Shown piece after piece: positions 11,646-24,071 of a stretch of 64,000 nucleotides of DNA (position 1 is its first letter; each line of letters begins with the position of its first letter). This DNA is from Isoetes taiwanensis (lineage: Eukaryota; Streptophyta; Lycopodiopsida; Isoetales; Isoetaceae). The position numbers were made by a program, and so were the translations under genes. Below the pieces are notes generated by a model that saw only the letters and a program-made list of their open reading frames with translations, did no database searches and was not told the origin of the DNA. The DNA lies in NCBI GenBank assembly GCA_021234155.1, contig JAJEKV010000031.1:13325748-13389747 (forward strand), written 5' to 3'.

Positions 11646-14379
11646 CAAGAGGGGCCCTTGGTTGGGCGTGACCAAAAAAAGCTGCCAAAGTGTAGCTCGT
11701 GGGTGGGCTGGAAAAAAGTTGCAGGAGTTACCGTGGGCCAAATGTGTCAAGTGTTAGAGTATGCACATAACAAAAAATAGTGGGGCGTGGGTTTTAACAA
11801 GGCCCGTGGTTGGTTGTGACAAACATGTGCGTGTGTTAACAGCGTGGGTAAAATGACTAGCGTGGGCGTGCATAAGCGTGCTCCACCTGTGCGTGAGTGG
11901 CTATGGGCAAATGATTTTCAAGCGTGGCGGGCCGTGGGTAAGATTTCAAGTACCTCTGCGTGGCCCGTGGGTAAGAGTGGAAAAATTGCAAAGTGGTCCA
12001 GCGTGCAGGATGGCCCGTGGTTGAGTAGGGAAAATAAGTGTTGACCAAATAAGTTGTTCTAGCCGTTGCCCGTGGTTGGCGTGATGAAAGTGTTGCGGGG
12101 TGGGCGTTGCATGAACTTCCGGAGAAAGTGTATGCCCTAAAATGTAAGTGTATCCGGGCCATATTTTGGGCGGCCAAATCTTAGCCGTGAACAAAAATTG
12201 CCCTAAAAATCTTTTACTGTTTTGGTCTTGTTTGTCTTTGCAACAAAACAACAAAAATGGGTCCTTTTCTGAAGTTTGTAACTTCGATTTTGTTGATGTC
12301 TTTGCTTGAATCTGCTGAGAGGCGGCCGGATTGGTGTCAAAATGGCCCTGCGTCTTGAAATAGCTGAGAAGTTCGATTGTTTTTTGGTTTGAATCTTGGC
12401 ATCCGGTTCTGAATAGCCGGATTTGCTTGAAAAACATAGTGGGTTGCTGGAGTCTGCAAGAATGGCGGCCGATCGAGCTATTGGGCGGTTTTGCTTGGAA
12501 GAGCGAGTTTGGATGGTAGATATTTGCATGATTACGCACAAAGGCGGCCTGATTTCTTTGGAGCAACACGATTAGTTGCTATATTTCTTGGATTCGTTGC
12601 AAATGGTGGCGGTTCTTTTGCTGGAAAGACCGAACCGGTGGTTGGATTTGAAGGCGTCCGCCCTGCTAGTGGGATGTTTGTGCTTCTTGCTTCAACGGTG
12701 AAAAACAACATCGATTCTTGAAAATACTAGATCTGAGACATCGAATCTGAGGCATACCCATGTTAATCTTTGTGCTTGTTTCTTTTTGTGCGGATGCGGT
12801 GTTTGTTGTTGCAGATGAGTCGACTTGAAGATTTGTTTGCAGATGTTGCAGACCAGCCAAACTGAGGCGTCAAATGTCTGCTGAGAGATCTTTGCTTGCT
12901 TGAAAAATAAACTGCTGCTGTTTTCTTTTGTTGTGTGCTTGAACAGAGGAAAGGGGGCTAGCCCAAGGTGCTGGCCCTCCTAAAAAACTTAATACGAAAT
13001 GTTGTGTTGATTTGATTGTTGTAAAGCTTTTTGCAGATAGATTCGACCAGAGTCTTCAGGATGTGCTTGACAGATCGATTGGAGTTGTTGCTGCAGCCTC
13101 TATAGGCTTGAACAGAGGAATGGGGGCTAGCCCAAGTGCTGGCCCTCTTGAAAATTTGTGAACAAGAACTCAGACAGATCTGAGCTGTAGATTGTTGTGC
13201 AGATGTGTTGATAATTTGTTGTTGCAGATGCTGAATGCTGAATGCTGAACTGAAGCTTTCTTGAAGATGATTGTTGAAGAGTGTTGAAAAAATTTGTAAC
13301 AAGAGTAACAAGAGCCTTCTGTTTGGCACGCTTCAAACAGGGCTGATTGTATGATAACCCATAGTTTCTTGCAGATGACAGAAGACAAAGAAAACAGAGG
13401 ATATTTTTGGAAATTTTAAACAAAACAGCAAAAGCGTCCGGTCGGGGGGCGAAAAAAGCTTCGAGGAGGCAAAGAAAAAGCATGATATTTTGGCGGTTTT
13501 TCAAGCAAAAGCGTCCCCTGCCGCGAAATGGGACGAAAAAAGCTTGTGAAACCGATTTTTCGAAAAATTTTTCAAGAATGAAGTCTTTGTCACCACTCCA
13601 AAATGCCGAAACGGATTAAGCGTGCTTCTTTGCAATTGAAAAAACGAGTTTTGAAAACAGCTTTTGAACAAGATTGATTGGATCGGTGGCTTATCATCAT
13701 TTGGTTTGATTTGAAAGACAAAGGGCCTCCGGACAATTCGGCCTGGTTGGGCAAATGAGCGACACAAGGCCTCGGACAATTGACTGGTTGGGCAAAGGGA
13801 AAAGAGTTTAGAGTAGTGTACACAAAGTTTTCAAAGATCAAGAACCATGAGAGCAAGCAAGACAACGGGATAACGGCAAGGATCAAGAAATTCTTGGCGC
13901 CCCGGCATCGGCGGCGCCCGGTGTTGAAATATGGGGTTCTTGGCATGCACCTTTGCCGCAGCCGAGACCATGGTCTGCCGGATGCAACAAGGCTGCCACA
14001 AATGCTCAAGAATGACAAAACAAAGGGGAGGGAACTCCAAGAACACAAGCAGGGCACAAATGCCAAGAAATGAACAAAGTGGATCATATTGCCAAAATTC
14101 CAAAGCGTGAGCTGAAACCTCCACAAAATGAGGCGCTCCAAAACGTGAGCTAAAACCTTCACAAAATGAGGCGCTCCAAAACGTGAGCTAAAACCTTCAC
14201 AAAATGAGGCGCTCCAAAACGTGAGCTAAAACCTTAAACAATGAGGGGAAATGCTCTCTCTATATAGTGAGCAAACCCTAACCCTATATGATGACAACAT
14301 GTGGCCATGTGCCACTAACATCTATGATGACATGTGGCCTATGCCACTAACGTCTATGACTTAGCCCAAGGGGCTAACA
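11646..14379 (-). repeat. Long LTR-like direct repeat, copy 1 (minus strand)
   Basis: Starts TGTTAGCCCCTTGGGC at 14379 on the minus strand and parallels 8537-11223. It has four units of a 38-bp minisatellite (GTGAGCTAAAACCTTCACAA...) at about 14103-14235, where copy 2 has two. No polypurine tract precedes it, which fits a 5' LTR. I could not find a target duplication for this inner unit. Confidence 0.65.
14257..14286 (-). promoter_or_regulatory. TATA box with telo-box, LTR-like copy 1
   Basis: Same arrangement as at 11101-11130: CTATATAGAG and AAACCCTAACCCTA about 10 bp apart. Its conservation in both repeats supports a promoter reading on the minus strand. Confidence 0.55.
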
Positions 14380-17300
14380 CCAACCACACAAGAAATCATG
14401 TTCTCCAGCGTGGCGTGGATCTCAGATGGAAGATTTGTGATCTCCATGTATAAGACAAGGTCCAACCCGAACTTTCCAGCATTTGCATTGGGGTTGCAAA
14501 AATGGATCTGGCACTTGCGTTTCTGCATACTCTGGAGTATGGTCATGAGTGCTGCACAGAATTCTGCTTGCCGAAATACAGATGGATCAGCTGAAGTTTT
14601 GGCCTTGGCAAGGAAGGTTACAAGACCAGAAATTGCATTCTGGGCAGTCTTCCACGAACACGCATTGGGCATGTATATCCAGTTGTTGGTGTTGTCCAAA
14701 GTCTCATCCTCACGCCATTTGCGTCTGCGGATGAAGCGTGGGTCCCAACGTTTGTCTGCTGCAATTGCCGTGGGTGTCCAATCGCATGTTCTTTGACTTG
14801 ATGAGTCGTAATTCTTGTCTCCATCTTTGGGGAATTGACCTTGATCGGAGGTGGGCATCCAAAGCTTGCTAGTGTACTTTCGGTTGTTTGGGGGTTGGTG
14901 CGGTCATCCGCATCTGTTCTTGGAATTCCAATAATATCTTCTCAGGTATTTTGTTTGGTAAGCTGTCTCCCATGCACTTGGAATGTACATGTACATGTCC
15001 GCAGTCTGAGGGTCCCACTCATCGGGGAGGGCGTTACATTTCAGCTCAGGTGTGCGAGGCTGTGCAAGGAAGCATAATGTTGTAAGAACAATTTGTGCAA
15101 GGTCAAGTTCTTGTTGAGTTGTATAGTGTCCGAAGGAGCGTGCCAAGTTCAGCCTAGCCATAGCTCCACTTCTTTACGTAGAAGAGGCATGTATTACGAG
15201 GTAGCGGTTTGCGAAATTTTGTGTCTTGGAGGTACTTGTTCTTCTTGGTCAAAAGAACACGCCATTTGTGTATCTCCTTTAAAGTTCTCGGTCGTTTATC
15301 CGGATGAGCACGAAAGTAACATGTGCCAGGTAGAAGTCGTGCATGACATAAGCCGAGGGGGGCTATGGTCTTGAGAGCGAAATGGTCGAGATCCGCAACA
15401 CGTAGGATATCAAAATTGGCGAGAGCACAAAGTGTGCCTCGTTCATGGACGAACATGAAGGGCCATTGTCGCCGATATCAGCTTCTGATCGGGGGGACTT
15501 GTGGTATCACCCTTGTTTCTCGGCCCGAGAATAAAAGAAAAGTGTTTTTCCTTGCTTGCACATAGTCATGGTAGCGGTAACCCGGATAGTCCAGGGGAAT
15601 AGCGTAACAAAGGCGATAGGTTTGTTACGCTTTTTCTTACGCATCATCCATATGCCTTTCCGCCACTATCTGAAAGCGTATCTTGTAATCTGCAATGATA
15701 TCTTGTTGCTCGGAGAGACCGGTCTGCAGTTAGTGACTTTCGCGTGTGAGGTGTCGGACTTGTCCGGAGAAGTTGGGAATCGAGAGGAGGAGCTTGAAGT
15801 CGGAGTGGCTTGCAAGTCTGTTTTGATTGCGGCTATTTCAAGAGCATCTGCGGCGTGTGTTGCCGTGAGCTGGTCTAACTTGCCTTGGAGAGATGCGATG
15901 TGAGCATCCTTATTACGCAAGGTGGTTTCGAAAGTCGTGACCTTGGACTCAAGTATCAAGTTGGCTGCACGGAAGTGTCTTTGTTCTCGGTCGAGTAGCA
16001 TTATTCGTGACGACATTGTTGTAGCGTGTCTCAAGATCGGTGTACTTGGTGTCGTTTTTTGTTGGAGGGACTCCTTGAGTTCCTTGACAATTTCTTGGGA
16101 TTGATGAAGGGTTTCTCGATGGATCATGAATTGATTGTGCAAGGCTTCTTCTCGGCCTCCTCACAATACCAAATCGGTCTTGATTCTGTGATGACTTCGG
16201 CTTGGAGTTGGTCCACGGACTCGCGTGTCGTGCCACGGTGGCTGCTATGAAGTTCGGTGATGATCACGGAGGGCATCAAGGCGGTGAGGACGGCTTCCTT
16301 GTAGGTATCCACGGTGTGAGGAGGTGGATGGGATGGCTTTGATCGTCACCCTTGTTTATAGATCCTTGGTCATTCTTTGTGAGTGTCCTTGTGAGTACTC
16401 GTGAGATCAATGGGAGTTTTGTTGTCCGCCTGGCTGTTGTTTTTTTGCCGGTCTTGTTGAGTCCGAAAGTGGAATTGTTGCACAAGGTTAATCGGTGGTT
16501 GTTCCGGTGGTTGGTTATCAACGAAGGAATAGGTTTTAGAGAATTGGAATTTACGGGGAGGTGGAGGCGGTGGTTGTGAAATATTTAAATGGAGTTACGA
16601 CGACGAGATTGGCGGTCTTTGAGAAGGAGGAGAGTTTGGTTGAAGACCTTTCAAAGCATCAATAAGGTCGGGATGTTGGCTTGGTGGAGAAGGGGCATGA
16701 TGGCGCATGGGGTCCGATGATTAATGAAAGCCCGGAAGTGGGCTCCCATGGGGCAGGTCGAGGAAGAGTTAGGATTTTTCCGAAGTGCGCCAAGTTCTGT
16801 TGAAATCTCTCCGATACGAGGAGTTGAGTCCAATTGATTGTTTTCAGTGGTGTTGGTGAGGATATAGTACAGATGGTAGAAAACATCGTTAATAGAGGTA
16901 TTCTTCATGGAGTAACCCAAAAATTTCCTCCAAAGAAACTTGGTAAAGGCATCATGTTGCTTTGGAAAGGTGGATGAAACTTGGTTTGTGCAAACATTAT
17001 AAGGAATAGAGCAGAATTTGGAAATATCATATTTACCAATGTCAAGGTAAGACAAGGCATTGGGCCGGATTGGGTAGAGAAAAGCGAGAGGCTATGGTTT
17101 GAGGGTTTAGGAGTATAGGGTTTCCATCGACTTGGGAGGCATATCCATCTTACGCCTTCACCGGGTTAGCCACAAATTGTCGTAATTTGTTCTTGTTGGG
17201 AGCCAGGGAGTTTCATTGCAGAAAATGAAACAATCGAGGAACTCACGAGGAGGTTATAGGTGATGCCGGATGTGGAGCTGGTGCGGATGAAGAAACGAAC

Positions 17301-17560
17301 TTGATATTTTCGGTGCGCGTTGGATCCATTGGTGCGGTCAGCGTTGAGTGTTGAGTTCTTGGAGGTAGAAGCCATCTTGAAGGTCGAGGTCACGTGAGTG
17401 CGAAGTCGGAAGGGCGGAGTGGAGTATGAGTGAAAAGTGAGGAGTGGAAGTGGCGGTTGGGAAGGGTTTTTTTGAGTCGGGAGACACGTGTGAAAGATCG
17501 TGGCGATTGAGAATCTCAAGAGGCGACCTTGAGACCAAGATCGTGAGAGTTCTGGCGGGA
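14380..17560 (-). pseudogene. Extra coding region downstream of pol, broken by frameshifts
   Basis: Minus-strand open segments follow one another in order. One candidate start is MASTSKNSTLN near 17375. Then come a stretch near 16660-17055, a helical coiled-coil-like stretch at 15666-16142 (heptad-rich, e.g. LESKVTTFETTLRNK), a basic stretch at 15154-15456, and a 165-residue open segment at 14361-14858. They shift frame between segments and read like one former protein of several hundred residues. I recognise no family. Tat and Athila Gypsy elements can carry an additional or envelope-like frame behind pol, which would fit this position, but that is inference. Some open frames on the plus strand overlap and are shorter. 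Confidence 0.45.
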
Positions 17561-17771
17561 GAATAAAACTTTAATGGCGGACGGTATAATCTTTGGCGGT
17601 TGTCGGAATATTAAAAAGAGGAGTCGAAAAGTTTGCGGTACAAAAATATCGATTGGGGAATGATTACGGAATAAACGTGAGGTGACCTGGCCGTGGAACG
17701 TACTACTAGGGTTGGTATTCGCCTATAAATTGGAAGTTGGGTTCGCCGAGAAGAACCAAAATTAAGTGAAG

Positions 17772-17948
17772 ATGGAGAACTCGATACTTGGCCGGTCCGG
17801 TGAGCTTCCTTGTTGGATTACATGCAAGATGGACGACGTCGACCGGTGGCGTCTGTGGAATCAGCGGATCCCTATGGATCCTTGGTTGGAGGCACCGCCG
17901 TCAACCTTGGGAGATAAACTTCGATCGCCCAGGGAGGTGATCGTTTAA
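17772..17948 (+). CDS. Small antisense ORF with upstream TATA box
   Basis: An ATG at 17772 opens 58 codons opposite to the surrounding pol-direction sequence. A TATA box (CCTATAAATT) lies at 17722-17731, about 45 bp upstream, and the leader is A-rich. The product (starting MENSILGRSGELPCW) matches no family I know. Tat elements are known to carry antisense frames between pol and the 3' LTR, but those are usually longer. It may be chance. Confidence 0.25.
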   Translation: MENSILGRSGELPCWITCKMDDVDRWRLWNQRIPMDPWLEAPPSTLGDKLRSPREVIV

Positions 17949-18189
17949 TTTGGAGTGGTCGCGGTATTTGTGGGGCTTCCCATCCTCCTCGAGTGGAGTG
18001 CCCCGAGTAAAATGAGTAGCAAACATGATAGGGGTTTTCCCAATTTTTGTTTAGTTTAGGACTGTTAGGGTGAAAAATCCCCAATAATTGTAGCCTTAGG
18101 GCAATTTTGTACATAATAGAAAAGTGTTTCTCATAAATTTGTACAAGTGGTATCTTGTTGTAAATTTTGTTCTTGAGCTAAGGATCTTT

Positions 18190-19480
18190 GCGGCTAGGGT
18201 TTGAAATTTCTTGAGTGAAATCCATTGACTAATGTAGGAAATGGAGTGCCATTCAATTCTTGTAATTGTAAAACTCGGGATGTGGTATCACCGGAAATTT
18301 TGTATGGTCCCGACCATCGAGCTTGAGTTTGCGGGATGTTGTTGATATCTCGAGTCGTAAAGAAGAACTAAGTCGCCAATTTGAAAAGTTTTGTTTTGAT
18401 GTGTTTGTCATGCCATTGTTTTTTGTAGTTGTTTGCCTTGTTGAAGTCTAAGAAAAGCATCTCTTGAAGTTCATCCGGTTGTTTCCAGTTGATAAACTCG
18501 TTCTTGCAAAGCTGCTGATGGATTATGTTACATTTGCTAACTGAAATTTGAGTGAGGGTAAAATGAACTCAAAAGGCATAAGAACCTCTTGGCCATACAC
18601 AAGTCGAAAAGGTGTTTGACCGGTTGCTACTTTGTATGTTGTATTGTAAGCCCATAAAGCGTAGGTAACTTATGTTGCCAATCTTTTCTTGTAGGATCAC
18701 AAATCTTCTTGAGAATGTGGATAAGCACCTTGTTTGTTTTTTCAGCCAAGCCATTACCACGGGGATAGTAAAGGCGTGCTTTTTACGTGATGAATGCGAG
18801 ATAGTTAGTGAGTTCAGCAATAGTGTGATTGATGAAATGAACTCCCGATCACTAACTAATTCTAAGGGACATCCAAATGCGTGATGATGTTCTTGTAGAG
18901 AACCTTAGCTGTGTACTAGCAGCCCGTGTTGTCGGGTAGAGCACACGCAGCTTCAGCCCATTTGGTTGCATAGTCCGGTGAAGACTAGAATGTAGCGTGC
19001 CCTAGTGTTGATTGCGAGGTGGGTCCATGGGACCAACAAAATCCATACCCCATTTGGCAAAGGGGAGAGGCGTGGCTATTGGCGTGAGCTGCGCAGGCGT
19101 CACGGGCCGTGGGTCTACCAAGCCCTCGACAAACATCACTGCGATGCGTGTGTATTTGTGAGCATCTTTGAAAAGCGTGGGCGATAATACCCGGCAAGGA
19201 GGAGTTTCCTTGCTTTGTGTTGTCTCCATTGAAATGACCCCTTTGCCAAGTCCTTCGTGGGCTTGTTTGACTAGATCGGGGACTTCGTGAGGAAGAACAC
19301 ATCGTCGAGACACATTGTCTTTGCCACATTTATAGAGATGGCGGACAACCATCATTATAATCTCGTGCCATCTGCGAAGGAATTGTTGTTTATGCAGAAG
19401 TTGTCTTTCTCGAGAGAGCGTGGGGTCACTTGGCCCGAGTGCACACCGTGAGGAGAAAGCGTTGATAGTCGTGGGTACCA
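18190..19480 (-). pseudogene. Integrase of the minus-strand Gypsy element (decayed)
   Basis: Integrase would insert the cDNA into the host genome. On the minus strand the segment keeps a zinc-binding region with disturbed residues (around 19250-19330), the first catalytic Asp in GMDFVGP (about 19040), an SDRE motif near 18850 and the third acidic residue in GLAEKTNKVL (near 18750). A C-terminal piece ends about 18190 with NGTPFPTLVNGFH. Several frameshifts and stops break it, so it cannot be functional as shown. Confidence 0.75.
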
Positions 19481-19559
19481 ATGAGGCGTGGCAATGACCA
19501 GGAGCAGTTGAGCATCCGGAAGGGCATCGTGAACTCCTTCCGAGGGATCATCCGCGGTG

Positions 19560-20250
19560 TATCGCGTGAAAGATAGTCGGGGGACCGTGTGATTGGCCCG
19601 GCTTGTGTGAATAATGTCAAAAGGGGCAAACTCTTGCAATATCAATATCCATCGAGCAATTCGCCCGTGGGGTTTGGCTTATTGATTAAATATAGAAGAG
19701 CTTGATGATCCACATAAAAGCGGAATTTGACTACCAAGAAGATAGTGTCGAAAGCGTTGTACACAAAAGATAAGGCCAAAGGGCTTCCCTTCCGCGGGTG
19801 GCGAATAGTTGCTTCAGCCGGGGATTGAGTTTTCACCGGGCGATATCGATGGGCTTGTCCCGATTTGGTGCATACTCTTGAGCTAGAACAGCTCAATCGC
19901 AAAGCACGAAACATCAACATGGACATGAAATGGTTTGTCCCATTGAGGTGGTACTAGCACGGGGGCTTCTGTGAGCTTGACTTTGAGTTCTTTAAAAGCT
20001 TGATTTGCATCAGATGTCCAAGTCCATGTGTATGGATTTCCGGTCGGTTTGTGAATTGGATCGGTGATCGGTGCCATTACGGAATAAAGGTGGCATAGAA
20101 GTTGACTTTGCCAAGAAAGGAACGCGTGTCCTTGATATTCGAGGTGGATATGCTCGATGACACGGCTGATTTTGTTTGGGTCCGTTGTAATGCCGTGTCG
20201 ACTCACGACATGTCCTAGAAGTACACCCGAGGTGACACAGAAGGTGCACT
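19560..20250 (-). pseudogene. RNase H behind RT, minus-strand Gypsy element
   Basis: RNase H degrades the RNA template during reverse transcription. Visible are the RT thumb/connection part (TWTSDANQAFKELKVKLTE), the first Asp in HVHVDVSCFAI, and the YVDHQALLYL motif with its Asp near 19700. A DYLSR end is visible near 19575. Unlike the elements at 37-60 kb, this RNase H keeps its acidic residues. Frameshifts interrupt it at least twice. Confidence 0.7.
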
Positions 20251-20305
20251 TTTCCGGATTGAGGCTAATTCAGATTCATCCGGCGTTGAAAAACTAGTTC
20301 AAGTT

Positions 20306-21003
20306 TTACCAAATGGTCCATAATTGGGTGTAAGTGGAGAAGTCATCCCGAAAGACTTGCGAGAAAGGGATGAACTTGCATGTACTCTTGAAAACAGCAA
20401 GCATAATGCGTTGAAATGTGGATGGTGAGTTTGACAATCCAAAAGGAGCGACTTTGTAAGCAAAGGTACCCCATGGAGTAGTGAAGGTAGTCTTTAGTTG
20501 ATCTTCTTCTCGAATGGATATTTGATTATAACCTTGGAGAAGCCGTCCATGAAGGAGTACATCTCGCGTGGCTGCTACATCTTCCAACACTTGATCCGTG
20601 AAGGGAGAGGGAAATGATCCCTTTCCGTGGCTTGATTGAGTTTTCTATAATCCACACAAACGCGAATTTTTCCATTATGTTTGAGGGCAATAACAATAGG
20701 ACTTACCCATTCGAATGTTTGACCTCGTGTAGATAAGTCCAGCGTCAAAAGCTTGTCAATTTCGGGCTTTAACCTTTTCACGGTAGTTTGGGTTAAGCGA
20801 ATGCATCGTTGCTAGATGGGTCTAGCATCCGGCTTGGTGGGAATCGAGAGTTGTCCCAATTCTTTCTTGATACCTCGGAGGTCTTTGTAGCTCCAAGCAA
20901 AGATGTGCTTGAAACGTTTGAATAGCACACAATGGCTTGCTCCCACGAATCTTTGGCGTGAGGTCGCGTGCCAATCGGATTGGTTGATTTGTTCCAATAT
21001 CAA
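20306..21003 (-). pseudogene. Reverse transcriptase, minus-strand Gypsy element
   Basis: RT motifs appear in order on the minus strand: HIFAWSYKDLRGI (N-terminal), VSPIVIALKHNGKIRVCVDY, TPWGTFAYKVAPFGLSNSP, and the catalytic box as VFRDD where YxDD is usual. The first catalytic Asp region (LLQGYNQI) is damaged. At least two frameshifts separate the blocks. Typical of Ty3/Gypsy RT. Confidence 0.8.
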
Positions 21004-21349
21004 TTATGTCTCTATTGCAGGAGTTTGAATGTGTGGAATGACTTGATCATCTGAGCAGTGTGGGCTGGCTCACGAGTAGGGACAGGATGTTCATGTTGAC
21101 CAATTTTGAAAAATAGTGGCGTGCCACTAGGAGTTGGTGTGGTGTCTTCTTGAGCACAGAGGAGGAGCTGGGGGGTACCGTCTCTCCTCATGTGGAACCA
21201 ATGTGACGTTGTTACAAGGTGTCAAATAGGGGTCAACCAGCGTTGCTATGCCTTTATCAATATCCATGTCTTCCCATGGTTGATTGTATACGGGTAAGCC
21301 GTGAGTGGCAAACCCTTGGCTTGTAACCGATAGGTGTTGCAAACTTGTT

Positions 21350-21883
21350 GAGTCCTTTGTCGATTCAAGCGTGATCTAGAAATGATCGGCCCGTGGTGAG
21401 ATCCATCGCGGCGATGAGCTTGCCATCCGTGATAACAAGTTGATCCGTGGCCCGATAGTGAATGCTTTTAGCTTGTCTCAAAAAGGGTCGTCCTACTAAC
21501 ATTTCATAATCTCCGGATCTTCTCACGCTCTCCAAACACCGAATTCCATGGTAAATTGTAGATCTCCAATATTTGGTATTGGTTGTGTAACTCCTTGTGG
21601 TCGCGTGATATGGCCATTCGCAAGCTTGATGTCATAAAAGGGCATTATGGAGCTCCCTTATGCCCAATTGTCGCCCTGAGATTATCGTAATAAGATTATT
21701 CGCGCCGCCACCATCGATCCGAACATGGTGAACAGACCTTTTGGCCCACGATGTGCATGCACCGTGGGTGTTGATAATGGCGGCTTGCATTAACGGGTAT
21801 CTGAGGTTTTGTAAAATGTGCTCGTAGTCTTTGGACATAGTTGTAGGATAGTCGTAAGGTGAGAGGAATTTTGATTTTAGCAA
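21350..21883 (-). pseudogene. Aspartic protease region, minus-strand Gypsy element
   Basis: The motif RIDGGGANNLI (about 21690-21720) has the hydrophobic-D-G-G layout of plant Gypsy proteases, with DGG in place of DTG/DSG. It would process the Gag-Pol precursor as a dimer. The rest is fragmented. Position between gag and RT supports the call. Confidence 0.6.
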
Positions 21884-21959
21884 GTTCTTGTTGAAGTTCG
21901 GGGAGGGATTTGCGGGTAGTTGTGGTGGATCCGTGGGTTGTTGTTGCTCAGCAATAGAT

Positions 21960-23960
21960 GTCGCTACCTTGTTGAGGAGGTCGACTTCGCAGCAATGTTG
22001 AGTGGTGGTGTTGCAGATGTCGTGGCATTAGGTGGTCGTGGCTCCCGATCGTGTGGTAGCATTGGCGAGACTTGAGTGTCTTACCTATACGCGACGTTCG
22101 ATGAGTTGAAGCAGACTTTTCGAAGTTTAGGTTGAACATGAGGAAGTAGTTGATCAGATTGGGTGCAAAATGAACAGATTTGGTTGATGGCTCACTGGTA
22201 CAGAATGGCTGCAAAAACTTGGTGCAGGGGTGCTTATGGCGTGGGGAATGAGGGAGAACCTCAATCCGGTTGGAGGATTCAAGGCTGGTGTTGATTGCAT
22301 GGTAAATTTCTTCTTGAGTTGATCATCCAATTGTTTTTGAGTTGTTTCTTTGTTGGCGTGGTTGTTGTTGTGGTGGCCGTGGTGGCGGTTTGATAATCGG
22401 CGTGGGCCTTGCCTTCCCTTGGCTTCCCATACTTGAAAAGGTGTAAGACGACCGTGTCGTGGTTTGATTGGTGCCGAGAATTTGTATTTGAACTTGAGGA
22501 AGTTGAGGACAATCTGCGGGACCGATGACCCCATTGGTCACAGTTGAAACATTGGGACTTGCTTGGATCAAAAGTGGAACGAGGAGGGTCCACGTTGTGG
22601 TTCTTTGTTGTTCTTTGGGGTTGTTGTTGTTGTCGGTAGGCGTACTTTTTTAATGCGTGGTTGAGTTTGCGTGGGTACCTTTCGCACTTGGTGAACAAGG
22701 CGTTGTCGATCTGGATTTGGTCGTGGATTTGTACATTCTTCGATGGTGTGGTTACGCATGTTGCGGCGTTTGCAATGGATCATGCTATCCACGAAGTTAC
22801 ACTCATTCGCCGGATGTCCCGAAGTAATCGGCAAATAGTACACCAAATGTTATTTCTTGGGGAACCGCCGTGGAGGCGCCGAGGTGCTGGCGTGGGTGTA
22901 GCCGAGGGAAATGGGAGTATCGTGGCTTGATCACCGCGTGAGGAAACATGAGCAGTGATTGACTAATTCAATGGCTTCTTGTAATGTCTTGGGGCTAAAT
23001 ACTGGGTCATAAATCGGATGTGAGAGGGTAAGCCTTGAAGAAACCACACTAGAATTTGGCTTTGGGTTGGAAATTCCTTCAACTTGTTGACTAAGATCCG
23101 CAATGGTCTGCAAAGTCCAGGCGCAGATTCTCACGGGTTCGCTTTGAGTGTGTTGAGGTCGTTCAGCAGTTGTTGATCATCCGCAAGGGTGCCGTAATGG
23201 GAAAGAAAAGAGGTCTTCATGTGTATCCAATCTTGTTTCCAGTGGCTTTTGTTTGCCATCAGCCATTCGTGGGGTGCTCCGCAGTGGTCGTCGAAAAGAT
23301 GTGGAATTTTAGTTTTGGATCGGAGTGACCATTGAGATCTGCAAGTGACTCAAATTCATCCATGTGAGCCTGAGCACTCTGGTCTATGTGTTTACCTTTA
23401 TCATTTCCAAAGAGTGGATATGGGAGTTTTAAAGCATGTGTAGGAGTCGGCGCATGAATGGGTGTTTGCATTTGTGGAAAAGAAAAGACAGTAGGTGTTG
23501 GTTGCTGCATAGGTACCAAAACGGCATAGGTTGTGTGAGATTAGTAAAAAAGAGGTAGCGGGGGTTGTAGTGGGAACAAAGGTTGTGACAGGCATGAACA
23601 GCGTGTGGGGAACAGTTAAGGGAACAGACGGTAGGGGAATTGACAAAGGTGGAAGCGGTGGTACCGAAGTTCCTAAAGAAAGATTACCAATAGAGAAAAC
23701 ATTTTGCAGATGTTCCAGAGAAAATTGCGGTGGTTCTGTCAGATCTTGAGTTGGGGATTCCGGTGGAGTAAATTCAAAGGGCTGTGTTGCAGCCTCTGCA
23801 TGATGTGGCGAACAGGGAACGGAACAATGGCGACCTTCCCGGGGAGGTCGGTGCGGAAAGTTGTCGTGGTGTAGGTGGAGCAGTGCGCCTCGCATTACGG
23901 AGAAGAGACAATCGAACCGAGTGTATGTGGACATATTCGCGGGGGAGTCGCCGCTGATTC
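21960..23960 (-). pseudogene. Gag, minus-strand Gypsy element
   Basis: A proline-rich N-terminal part (23401-23934) leads into a retrotransposon gag core with AHMDEFESLADLNGHSD and DWIHMKTSFLSHYGTLADD (about 23190-23370). It ends in a Gln/Pro-rich tail with zinc knuckles. One knuckle reads CKRRNMRNHTIEEC, with the second Cys replaced by Arg. The other starts CFNCDQWGHRS and is broken by a frameshift just before its last Cys. Gag would form the virus-like particle and bind element RNA. Confidence 0.7.
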
Positions 23961-24071
23961 ATGGCGGCGGCGTCTTGACTCCATCCGGTGTTGAATATCG
24001 TCGGGGAGTAAAGAAGGGATTGAACATGGTATCAATACGGCTTTTTCGAAGTGAGCGACATCGGCGCCCGG

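Noticed and set aside
9000-14160. Long minus-strand open frames in the 2.7-kb repeats (e.g. 8811-9443, 11946-12569, 13590-14162)
   Set aside because: The two repeat copies break the frames at different places, no domain is visible, and composition follows the GT-rich repeat; treated as LTR sequence.
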